NCBI GenBank assembly: GCA_028698995.1
Contig: JAQVVM010000024.1
Span: forward strand, 1-64,000
Direction: 5' to 3'
Source of the DNA: Bacteroidales bacterium
GTDB lineage: Bacteria; Bacteroidota; Bacteroidia; Bacteroidales; PXBB01
DNA length: 64,000 bases
Of the stretch, positions 54,836 to 63,372 are shown piece by piece. A model generated the notes under the pieces. The model had not been told where the DNA came from, ran no database searches, and worked only from the letters and a program-made list of their open reading frames with translations. A program made the translations under genes and the position numbers. Position 1 is the first letter of the stretch. Each line of letters opens with the position of its first letter.

Positions 54836-56857
54836 ATGGAATTAACTGAGTTTGCTATAGATTTTTTAGAAAATGCACTAATCTCTGTAGAGGAAGAAAA
54901 AATCTCTCAAGAAGATGCTATTACCAATGATATTCTTGAATATATAATTGATTCCGGAGAGGTGGTTGCACATGAACTTTGTCATTATAAAGTCAGAGGG
55001 TTAAAAATTAATGCTTGGAATTATGATGATGATAATGAAGCAATCGATTTATTTATTACAATTTTCAAAAGTGATCAACGCTTAACTAGAGTTTCAGATA
55101 AAGATATTACTGATGCTTTCAATAAAGTGGAAAATTTTTTCTTTTCAGCCAGAGATGGTAAACTTTCTGCTAAAGTTGATGAATCAGACACAGCAATTTT
55201 TGATGTTGTACAGATTATTGAACAGACAAAAGATATCGTTAAAAATGTAAGAATTTTTGTTATCACAAATGGTCAGTCATCAGCTGATATTATTCCTGAA
55301 ACAATAGAAGAAAATGGAATTTGTATTGACTTTCAGTTGTGGGATATTGAAAGAGTTTATCAGCAATATTTAATAAGATCAGGCAAACAGAAAATAGAAA
55401 TAGATTTTATTAATGATTTTAATCATAAACTAAAGTGTTTACACATGGATGAGGTCAGTGATAAAGTTGATGCTTATTTAGCAATAATTCCAGGGAAAAT
55501 TCTTGCTAAAATATATGATACATACAGACAGGGTTTACTTGAAAAAAATGTCCGTACATTCCTCCAATTTAAAGCAAAAGTTAATAAAGGAATCCGGGAC
55601 ACAATAAGAAAAGAACCAGATATGTTCTTTGCATATAATAATGGAATCTCAACAACAGCTGAAAAAGTTGAAGTTGAGTTTGAAGATAATGTTCCCTATA
55701 TAACTCGTATTGAAAACTGGCAAGTAGTAAACGGAGGTCAGACAACAGCATCCATTTTTTCAACATCAACTGAGAAGGACATTGATTTGTCAAAAGTTTT
55801 TGTTCAAATGAAAATTTCTGTAGTGAAAAAACAAGATGATATTGATAGTATTATTCCTAATATTTCCAGATTTGCAAATACACAAACAATAATTAAAGAT
55901 TCAGATTTTAGTTCAAATAGTGAATATCATAATGCTATTCAGGATTTCTCCAGATCTGAATGGTCACCTTCATTGACAGGAGGAAAAGCAACAAATAAAT
56001 GGTTTTACGAAAGAGCGAGAGGTCAGTATCTTGATGAAAAATCAAAGAGGACAGGTAAAGAACTTAAAATATTTGATAAAGAATATCCCAAAAAACAAAA
56101 GTTTACAAAAACAGATCTGGCTAAATATGAAATGAGTTGGTGGCAAAGGCCTTTTGACGTAGGAAAAGGGGCTGAAAACAATTTTAAAATTTTTACAAAA
56201 GAGTTGGTTTCTGATAAAAATGAGGTCAGTAAAAAATATTATCAGCGTTTAATAGCGAAAGCAATACTTTTCAAAGAAATTGACAGGTTAGTTACTAAAA
56301 GAAATTTAGGCGGTTATAAAGCAAATATGGTTTCTTACATACTATCATGGCTGTCTTACAAGTCTAATAAGAAGTTAAACCTTGATAATATCTGGGATAA
56401 GCAAGACATATCAGAATCTGTAAATAATCAGATAGAACAAATGATAGATATTGTATGGAAGCATATTTGCACTCCTTCAAAATCAGGGATGAATATTGGT
56501 GAATGGTGTAAAAAACAGGAGTGTTGGTTAACATTGAAGGATAAATTTATTGATACTAGCTTAATTCAAGATGAAATAAGAAATGATGCTGACACTTATG
56601 TTGAAACAGATTTGATAGGTCAGGAGCTTTCTCCTCAGGATGCGAGAATAATAGATGAAGCTGGTAAAATAAAAGGGGAAGTTTGGTTTTCTCTTTCAAA
56701 ATGGGCAAAAGAAAATAACCGTTTTACACCATTTGACAGAAAGTTAGCATATAATCTGGGTGTTTTAGCTAACAGAAAAACTGTTCTTTCTTCAAAACAA
56801 GCAAAAAGTGCATTAAGAATATTAAAACAAGCTAAAGATGAAGGGTTTAGTGAATAA
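54836..56857 (+). CDS. AIPR-family protein
   Basis: 673 residues, matching the AIPR (abortive infection phage resistance) family. Characteristic stretches include 'MFFAYNNGISTTAEKVEVE' (near 265), 'WQVVNGGQTTASIF' (near 297), and 'ISRFANTQTIIKDSDFSSN' (near 350). The N-terminal 120 residues resemble a nuclease-like fold ('INAWNYDDDNEAIDLFITIF'). Known relatives are linked to phage resistance, some with phage-inhibiting activity; the mechanism is not settled. Last gene of the eight-gene operon starting at vsr. Confidence 0.88.
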   Translation: MELTEFAIDFLENALISVEEEKISQEDAITNDILEYIIDSGEVVAHELCHYKVRGLKINAWNYDDDNEAIDLFITIFKSDQRLTRVSDKDITDAFNKVENFFFSARDGKLSAKVDESDTAIFDVVQIIEQTKDIVKNVRIFVITNGQSSADIIPETIEENGICIDFQLWDIERVYQQYLIRSGKQKIEIDFINDFNHKLKCLHMDEVSDKVDAYLAIIPGKILAKIYDTYRQGLLEKNVRTFLQFKAKVNKGIRDTIRKEPDMFFAYNNGISTTAEKVEVEFEDNVPYITRIENWQVVNGGQTTASIFSTSTEKDIDLSKVFVQMKISVVKKQDDIDSIIPNISRFANTQTIIKDSDFSSNSEYHNAIQDFSRSEWSPSLTGGKATNKWFYERARGQYLDEKSKRTGKELKIFDKEYPKKQKFTKTDLAKYEMSWWQRPFDVGKGAENNFKIFTKELVSDKNEVSKKYYQRLIAKAILFKEIDRLVTKRNLGGYKANMVSYILSWLSYKSNKKLNLDNIWDKQDISESVNNQIEQMIDIVWKHICTPSKSGMNIGEWCKKQECWLTLKDKFIDTSLIQDEIRNDADTYVETDLIGQELSPQDARIIDEAGKIKGEVWFSLSKWAKENNRFTPFDRKLAYNLGVLANRKTVLSSKQAKSALRILKQAKDEGFSE

Positions 56858-56964
56858 TATTTTTTTCTGATTTTTTAACTATAAGAAAATTTAAAATTAC
56901 TAATACTTTAACCTACAGGAATAGTAATATTAAAATAAATATTAAATCAAAATAAATCAAATCT

Positions 56965-58392
56965 TTGTTACAAGCATTTACACATAATAAATTAGGTCGT
57001 TGGTTGACAAAATCTCCTTGGCAAATTGAAGATTTGCTTACCTCTGTCTTTTTTGGCACTTGTGAATATGCTGGAATTGACGGATGGAATTATGTTTTGA
57101 ATCCTGTTTTATCGAATGCCTGCTTTATCAATGATAATGGAAAAAAAACTAAGTTGAACACACTCCCCGATGATGTAAAGGAGATAGAATACTTATTTTG
57201 GGAACATTTCAGTGCATTTGAAGAGAATGGAATAACTACTAGCTCAGGTGAGCCTGAAGTTATAATTATTATTACTAGTGAGTCAAATGAAAGATATGTT
57301 ATTTTGATTGAGGTTAAGTTAAATATTGGGAAAAGCTCCATTGCAAATGAAAGTGAATTGATTATTAGCGATCAATTATCAAAATATTATAAACATCTTC
57401 AGAAATTTGCTACAGAAAAAAATGCCATTCCTTTGGGTGTCGTCTATATTACTCCATCCGTAGCATATCCTAAAGAAGAAATTATAGATTCACTTACTGA
57501 ACTAAAAAAACTTGGTGAAACCGAAGATGCTAAAATATTTTGGCTTTCATGGCGCTCAGTGCCGGTAATAATGGATAAAAACAAAAATGATTTGCCTTGT
57601 ATTTTATTAAACCTTAGGGATACTTTAGTTTATAACTGGGGCTACTTTTATGAGGAAATCAAACCTTTTCATGTCGAAGAAATTGATGATATTCCGATTT
57701 TTCAAACAACTTTTCTGGATTTACAAACTATTGATGATATAAATTTAAATTTAACTTTTATAAAATATTTTATTATGAAAAGTGAAAATGAAAAAATTAA
57801 AATGACATTTCAAAATGCAAATGAAATTTACAGAAATTGCTTAAGGATTATTCTGTCAGCTGATTTATACCTTCAAGAAAACAATTTTATTAAGTATGGT
57901 AACGACTGGAAGCATTTTTATGATGAACCAGGTGGTCCACCAAAACCAACACAGTTTATGGATATAAATAATGCTAACGGCCTTTTATACTCATATTTTA
58001 TCCATCAATACTCTTCTGCAGACTATCCGAACTACCTTATAACTATTTGCGTTGCTCCTTGGAGGTTTATAAAATCTGAAAACTTCACCCCGGTTTGCTG
58101 TTCAACATTACTCAAACAAAAATCTACAGCTGGAAATGATCCATATTTGCTCGGCTCCATTCCTCTATGGGATATTGAAAACGATTTCAGCGGCAAAATT
58201 ATTGAATATAAAGAGTATGGACAATTAGTGAAAACCGAAAACTCAAGAGCTAAGTTTAATGAAATTGTTGAGAATCAGATTATTTATGGGGTTTCACTCC
58301 CTCTTGACAAAATTGCTTCCTCAAGTGAACTTTCAAAACTTATTATTGATCCTATTTTAAACAAACAAAAAGAAATATATTCATTAATTTAA
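56965..58392 (+). CDS. PD-(D/E)XK-type nuclease-like protein
   Basis: 475 residues from a TTG start; no in-frame ATG occurs before about residue 190, so the start is uncertain. The N-terminal part carries a restriction-nuclease-like core: SGEPEVIIIITS (Glu near 93-95, then Ile-rich strand) and VILIEVKLNIGKSS (near 110), then 'DQLSKYYKHL'. No other family match. It follows the AIPR gene by 107 bp and is not overlapping, so it may be an independent defence gene. Confidence 0.65.
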   Translation: MLQAFTHNKLGRWLTKSPWQIEDLLTSVFFGTCEYAGIDGWNYVLNPVLSNACFINDNGKKTKLNTLPDDVKEIEYLFWEHFSAFEENGITTSSGEPEVIIIITSESNERYVILIEVKLNIGKSSIANESELIISDQLSKYYKHLQKFATEKNAIPLGVVYITPSVAYPKEEIIDSLTELKKLGETEDAKIFWLSWRSVPVIMDKNKNDLPCILLNLRDTLVYNWGYFYEEIKPFHVEEIDDIPIFQTTFLDLQTIDDINLNLTFIKYFIMKSENEKIKMTFQNANEIYRNCLRIILSADLYLQENNFIKYGNDWKHFYDEPGGPPKPTQFMDINNANGLLYSYFIHQYSSADYPNYLITICVAPWRFIKSENFTPVCCSTLLKQKSTAGNDPYLLGSIPLWDIENDFSGKIIEYKEYGQLVKTENSRAKFNEIVENQIIYGVSLPLDKIASSSELSKLIIDPILNKQKEIYSLI

Positions 58393-58458
58393 AACTATAA
58401 CCTTCTATTGCCGATGTTGATAAATTTATAGACAAGGTTTAAATAATACAAATAAAAC

Positions 58459-59268
58459 ATGACACTTCTTCCGACCTCAAAAAGATGTAAATTATTTGAA
58501 GAAATTGCTAATAAAACTTGGAATCATGTCATAAGGAATCACAGAACTAAATCACCAGCCAGTGAAGTAGGTTTTACAAATGATATTGTTGCAATAATTC
58601 GGGACAATGTACTGTCTTTTCCAAATATTGGCATTTGGGCTAATCTTGGTTATAAGGAAAACATTTATGGAAGTGATTTAGATATATTTGTAGAAGAAAG
58701 TCCTGGTCGTTATATTTGGTGGGCTCTACAAGCTAAAGTTCTAACCAAAGGTGGCATTTATAAAGATCTTAAAAAGAAACATAATAATGAATATCAATGG
58801 GAAAAATTAAATAAACTTTCGATGAATTCCGGATGTATTTCAAGATATTTATTTTATAATGGCATGGCTGACTACTCTTATAGTGGATCAGACAAATGCA
58901 ATAGAGCATTTAATGAAAAACAATTTGGTTGTTCTTTAGTACTAACTTCTGATGTTGAGCAGATTGCATTAAGTGCAACTCCAACCTTCTATCATTTTCA
59001 TCCTTCTTTGGCTCAACCTTGGCGCATTATAACTTGTTGTCTTTTTAACTCAAAAAAAGAAAACGCTACACACTATTCGCATTCACAAATAAGAGAAGCT
59101 GTGAAATATTATCCAGAATCTCCAGAAAATATAAAAATTATGTCATTTATAAAACAAGAAACAAAGAAATTAAATCAATTTCCAATTGATGCAATTAACG
59201 AATTTTCAAAATTAATTGACCATAACCCTGCTTATAGAATTGTTATTAGATCTACTAATTCACTATAA
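58459..59268 (+). CDS. Uncharacterised nuclease-like protein (DUF6615-like)
   Basis: 269 residues. The first half shows a PD-(D/E)XK-like pattern: Glu-rich helix with 'SEVGFTNDIVAIIRD', 'ENIYGSDLDIFVEE' with the Asp, and 'WWALQAKVLTKGG' with the QxK variant. The second half is unrecognised ('CSLVLTSDVEQIALSAT'). My assignment to the DUF6615-type family is tentative. It is 67 bp after the preceding gene and 16 bp before the next. Confidence 0.6.
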   Translation: MTLLPTSKRCKLFEEIANKTWNHVIRNHRTKSPASEVGFTNDIVAIIRDNVLSFPNIGIWANLGYKENIYGSDLDIFVEESPGRYIWWALQAKVLTKGGIYKDLKKKHNNEYQWEKLNKLSMNSGCISRYLFYNGMADYSYSGSDKCNRAFNEKQFGCSLVLTSDVEQIALSATPTFYHFHPSLAQPWRIITCCLFNSKKENATHYSHSQIREAVKYYPESPENIKIMSFIKQETKKLNQFPIDAINEFSKLIDHNPAYRIVIRSTNSL

Positions 59269-59284
59269 TATAAAAATATTAAAA

Positions 59285-59770
59285 ATGTGTAATAGAATAA
59301 AATATCAATCAATAGCTTTAAAAGCATATTTTGATGCATTAAAGGAATTGTATGAAGAAGGCATTCTGATAAATAAAAAGGATTTTACAGGTCAAATTGG
59401 AGAATGGATAGTTTCATCCATTTATAATGGTGAGAGAGCTAAAAGTGGTGTTCAAAAAGGATGGGACGTTGTTGTAAATGGGAAATACATACAGGTAAAA
59501 TCTCATGCAAAAGCACTTAAAAACTCTGTTAAATGGTCTGCCATAGAAATCAATTCAACAGAAATCATTGATGAATTAATTATAATTATTTTTTCTCATG
59601 ATTATAAAATCAGAACGTTTTATAAACTCCCATGGAAAGATGCCTTAAAACATATAGAACAACGTGGCAAGAAAAAAATTAAAAATATTATTAAATGGGA
59701 AAAACTTAAGAAATTTGAAGTTGAAATAAACAGGTTGCCAAAAAAAGAAATTATTTCTCTATTCATTTAA
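59285..59770 (+). CDS. Small PD-(D/E)XK-type nuclease-like protein
   Basis: 161 residues from the ATG at 59285; a longer frame from 59216 overlaps the previous gene and is not supported. Pattern: GQIGEWIVSS (Glu near 42), 'KGWDVVVNGKYIQVKSHAK' (Asp near 63, Gln-x-Lys near 73), as in compact restriction-nuclease folds. The C-terminus is Lys-rich. Unknown specific function; follows the DUF6615-like gene in the same direction. Confidence 0.6.
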   Translation: MCNRIKYQSIALKAYFDALKELYEEGILINKKDFTGQIGEWIVSSIYNGERAKSGVQKGWDVVVNGKYIQVKSHAKALKNSVKWSAIEINSTEIIDELIIIIFSHDYKIRTFYKLPWKDALKHIEQRGKKKIKNIIKWEKLKKFEVEINRLPKKEIISLFI

Positions 59771-59808
59771 TATCTAAAGAAAAGGATTATAATTAATATT
59801 TAAGAACT

Positions 59809-61884
59809 ATGAGGTTAGCTGCAATTTATATTGAGTCACATGATTACATTTTTGACAAACCACAAACTATAAATTTTGGTGGTAAATATCAATACACATT
59901 TAAAAATGAGAGCAATACTGTTTTTATTGATCGTAAATTAAATGAACAATTTATTCAAGATTTTTTTAATTATAATAACGGGTCCAGATTAACAAATATA
60001 AATGCTATTGTGGGGCAAAATGGTGCTGGGAAAACAACTATTTTAGACATTATTAGAAAAAAATATATTGATAAGGGTTCAGCATTGCCAGATAATAAAT
60101 CACTTTTCTTAGTTGAGAAAGATGACTATGAATACCCATTTATTATATACTCAGATTTTCCAAAAAAAAACATTTTTATAAATGAAATTGATGTAAATAA
60201 TAAAAATATAAATTGTAAAAAATTAACAGAGATACCTTTAATAGAAAAATTACAGACTATATATTACTCCCCTCATTTTGAATTTAAATTTAACCCTAAT
60301 TTTGATAAGATCGATTCTCATGATATATCATTTGAAAAATTCCTTGAAAAAGACTTAGAACCACTTCCATACTTAGAGGGTAATGAAAATGGCTGGGGGT
60401 ATGCACCAAGACAACAATTATTATTTAAAAACACTATACGACAAATTGAATTCTTATCTTCTGATTTGATTTTAAAAAATAACATTTTTGAGAATATTTT
60501 CCAATTTCGTGAACATCATAAAATACAACTAATATTTAGAGGCTATAATGTTATAAAGGAATGGAATACGCCATGGGCTTTTAGAGCGCCATTAGCAAGT
60601 GTAGCAGGTAAAATAGATGAAGAAATTAAAAATACTGATAAAATACGAAAATATGATTCAAAATTAAGAGTAACAAATCAGTTAGAAGTAAATAAATATT
60701 TCTTAAAAAGAATTATATTAAAACAAATTATTAGTTTGTTATATGCACAAATGGAAAGATCGAATGATTACCTATCTGATTCGCATTTTAACATCAAACT
60801 CTTTAATAAGAGGGTAAAAGAAATTGAATCGAATGAAGATTTATCAGCAACTCATTCTGTAGAAATATTTTTAACTTTTTTGAAATTTTGTAAAGTTGGA
60901 TTTTTTGTGGATAAAGGAGGTGTTAAAATTAAAATTTTTAATCAGAATCTATTCAGGATATTAATTAATCTATTAAAAAACTCAATTGATTCAGCTACCT
61001 CCTTAGATGAAATTGATGAATATAAATTATTTCCTAGTAAAGATGATGCAATTAATATACTTAAGGCGCAAAACAATCTTTTAAATGATCTGAATAGATA
61101 TTATTACAAACTGCGAAAAGATGATAAAAACATAATAATTTCAGAATCTAATAGACTAGAAGAATTTGTAAACTTTATGCCATTTAATTGTTCTTTAAGC
61201 ACAGGAGAAAATGCGCTTCTGAATCTTTTTTCAAATTTATATTGCTTAATACAAAAATCTCTTAATGAAAAAAGCAGATACTTGAAAATTAATGACCACT
61301 ATATTTTGTTAATTGATGAAGGAGATCTGGGATTTCACCCAACTTGGAAAAAAAAATATATAAATTCTTTATGTAAAACTTTAGCATATTTTTTTGAGTT
61401 AATTGAAAATAAACCATCATTTCAAATAATATTTACAACTCATGATCCTTTTACACTTTCAGATTTACCAAATGCTAATGTTGTATATGTTGAAAGAAAA
61501 GATTATAATTCAAAATCGAATATTTTAAATATTGAAGAGAGAGAGAGCCTTTCAAAAACTTTTGGAGCAAATATTCATTCTCTTTTAACAGATTCTTTCT
61601 TTTTAGAAGGTGGTTTAATGGGTGAGTTTGCCAAAAGCAAGATAGAGGATTTGGTAAGGTACTTAAAGGGTGCTGAAAAAGATGAACTAAATGAAGAATG
61701 GGATGAAGAAAAGGCTAAGGGGGTGATTGGGATTGTGGGGGATGAAATTGTAAAAATGAGATTAGATGATTTATTTGAGCAGAAGTTCAATAAAAAAGCA
61801 CATTCACTTGAACAAAGAAAAAAAGATTTATTAAAGGAGCTAAAAGAAATTGAAAATCATTTAAGAAAAAATGATAAAAATTAG
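59809..61884 (+). CDS. AAA/SMC-like ATPase of a Septu-like defence pair (PtuA-like)
   Basis: 691 residues. Walker A 'IVGQNGAGKTTILDII' lies near 69, a signature-like 'CSLSTGENALLNLF' near 465, Walker B 'ILLIDEGDLGFHPTW' near 500 and the H-loop 'IIFTTHDPFTLSDLP' near 543. This is the ABC/RecF-type layout of PtuA and other ATPases that pair with an HNH nuclease. Its C-terminus is a coiled charged tail overlapping the HNH gene by 14 bp. Known Septu acts against phages; ATP is thought to restrain the nuclease. Confidence 0.87.
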   Translation: MRLAAIYIESHDYIFDKPQTINFGGKYQYTFKNESNTVFIDRKLNEQFIQDFFNYNNGSRLTNINAIVGQNGAGKTTILDIIRKKYIDKGSALPDNKSLFLVEKDDYEYPFIIYSDFPKKNIFINEIDVNNKNINCKKLTEIPLIEKLQTIYYSPHFEFKFNPNFDKIDSHDISFEKFLEKDLEPLPYLEGNENGWGYAPRQQLLFKNTIRQIEFLSSDLILKNNIFENIFQFREHHKIQLIFRGYNVIKEWNTPWAFRAPLASVAGKIDEEIKNTDKIRKYDSKLRVTNQLEVNKYFLKRIILKQIISLLYAQMERSNDYLSDSHFNIKLFNKRVKEIESNEDLSATHSVEIFLTFLKFCKVGFFVDKGGVKIKIFNQNLFRILINLLKNSIDSATSLDEIDEYKLFPSKDDAINILKAQNNLLNDLNRYYYKLRKDDKNIIISESNRLEEFVNFMPFNCSLSTGENALLNLFSNLYCLIQKSLNEKSRYLKINDHYILLIDEGDLGFHPTWKKKYINSLCKTLAYFFELIENKPSFQIIFTTHDPFTLSDLPNANVVYVERKDYNSKSNILNIEERESLSKTFGANIHSLLTDSFFLEGGLMGEFAKSKIEDLVRYLKGAEKDELNEEWDEEKAKGVIGIVGDEIVKMRLDDLFEQKFNKKAHSLEQRKKDLLKELKEIENHLRKNDKN

Positions 61885-62908
61885 TCATATAGAGCCATTA
61901 GAGGGAAATCTTGGCAAAGTACCAATTCGCAAAATCAGGAATGATTTTTTTGCCAGACTTAATAATAATGAGAATAGAAAAATCATTAAAATTTTCAAAG
62001 TCGCATTAAAAAAGAAAAAGTTATATGGATTCAATTTGAACCGCAAACCAGAACATAGATCATTTATCAAGTTTATTATTAAAAATTACAAGAAAATACT
62101 TATTGGAAATTTAGACCTACTTGAAAAGATAAAAAAAGAAATTAAAAATAACGGATGGCAAAATTTAATCTTTATTAATGATTCGACCACGCATTTTGGT
62201 GATGAAGTATTAAAAGCGTTCGGATATACAAAATATTTCAGATCAGAACAAGATAGAGGCATATGGCTGGCAAAACAACTTAACATTAAAGCATGCCCTT
62301 ATTGTAATGCACAATACACATTATATGTTGATGTAAATGATACAGAAGGATTAGCAAATTTTCAATTTGATCACTTTTTTCCCAAAGATAGGTATCCATA
62401 TTTTTCGGTTTCACTATATAATTTAATCCCATCTTGTGCCAATTGCAATCACTCAAAAAGCAATAATGATGTTACACTAAAGAACAACTACCACCCTTAT
62501 TATAATTCAATGGCTCTGGTGTCAGAATTTTATGTAAAATATCCCGATGAAGTTGAAAAACTTAGTCTTAAAAGCATTCAAGCAATGAACTATGATAATG
62601 AAATAGAAGTATCATTCCGCTCAAAGTATTCAGAAACAACGGATTTTGTTAACACCCACAACAATGACTTTCATATAGAATCGATTTATAAACGACATAA
62701 AGATATCGCTCACGAAATACTTGTAAAATCAATATTAAACAATAGATATTATCAAAAGTCAATACTTAAAATCGAAGGTCTTTTCCCAGATAAACACACA
62801 ATGCTTAAATATATTCTTGGCAACTATATGAGAGAGGATGAAATATTGAAACGTCCCTTGGCTAAGTTTACGCAGGATATTGCAAGGCAGTTGAGTTTGT
62901 TAAAATAG
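61871..62908 (+). CDS. HNH endonuclease of a Septu-like pair (PtuB-like)
   Basis: 345 residues. The HNH core is complete: KACPYCNAQYTLY (near 140; CxxC), FDHFFPKDRYP (near 165; His-x2 with acidic and Lys) and SCANCNHSK (near 190; CxxC, H). It is longer than the usual ~240-residue PtuB, with an N-terminal ~130-residue extension. It overlaps the ATPase gene by 14 bp. Other ATPase/HNH defence types and retron-linked versions exist; no reverse transcriptase or msr/msd is adjacent, so Septu-like is preferred. Confidence 0.85.
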   Translation: MIKISHIEPLEGNLGKVPIRKIRNDFFARLNNNENRKIIKIFKVALKKKKLYGFNLNRKPEHRSFIKFIIKNYKKILIGNLDLLEKIKKEIKNNGWQNLIFINDSTTHFGDEVLKAFGYTKYFRSEQDRGIWLAKQLNIKACPYCNAQYTLYVDVNDTEGLANFQFDHFFPKDRYPYFSVSLYNLIPSCANCNHSKSNNDVTLKNNYHPYYNSMALVSEFYVKYPDEVEKLSLKSIQAMNYDNEIEVSFRSKYSETTDFVNTHNNDFHIESIYKRHKDIAHEILVKSILNNRYYQKSILKIEGLFPDKHTMLKYILGNYMREDEILKRPLAKFTQDIARQLSLLK

Positions 62909-62937
62909 TTTAAAGATGATTATAACAAAACGTCCTT

Positions 62938-63372
62938 TCAATTCAGGTTATCTACATCAAAATACACTTTATCAAGATGATCAAAGTCCTTATCTGTTGT
63001 CAAAAGGATAGCATTTACCAAATGGCTTGTTGCTGCAATCCAAAGATCATTTTTTCCCATATTACGTGAAGACATCCCTAATGGCTTGCCTTCCAATTTA
63101 TTTTGGCTATAGGTATCTATTTCAGCATAAGTCTCAATCAATTGGTCATTATCAATAGGTATTATCAAAAATTCATCAAGCAACTTATTTAAAATTGATG
63201 TCTTTTTCTCACCCCATTTATTTTGTTTTGCTATAGATAACATTTCGGCTTTTGTTACTATAGAAATAATATAATAAGAAGTGCTTTCTTGCATTTTTTG
63301 TTTTGCTTTTAAGCCAATAACAGAACCCGTTAGTATATGAATCAATATATTTGTATCTAAAACGTAATTCAT
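62938..63372 (-). CDS. PIN-domain RNase toxin (VapC-like)
   Basis: 144 residues. PIN domain acidic residues are present: Asp in YVLDTNILI (residue 6), Glu in KAEMLSIAK (near 42), and Asp residues in KNDLWIAATS (near 111) and TTDKDFDHLD (near 130). Likely a ribonuclease toxin acting on tRNA or rRNA. Its ATG overlaps the stop codon of the upstream partner gene (TAATG), so translation is coupled. It is convergent with the HNH gene, 30 bp away. Confidence 0.88.
   Translation of the reverse strand: MNYVLDTNILIHILTGSVIGLKAKQKMQESTSYYIISIVTKAEMLSIAKQNKWGEKKTSILNKLLDEFLIIPIDNDQLIETYAEIDTYSQNKLEGKPLGMSSRNMGKNDLWIAATSHLVNAILLTTDKDFDHLDKVYFDVDNLN

Noticed and set aside
54836-56857. Part of a BREX or DISARM system
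   Set aside because: No PglZ, BrxL, BrxC, DrmA or DrmB-like genes are in the operon; the neighbours instead match the MORC/Z1 arrangement.
61871-62908. Retron effector nuclease
   Set aside because: No reverse transcriptase or msr/msd-like structure was found nearby.
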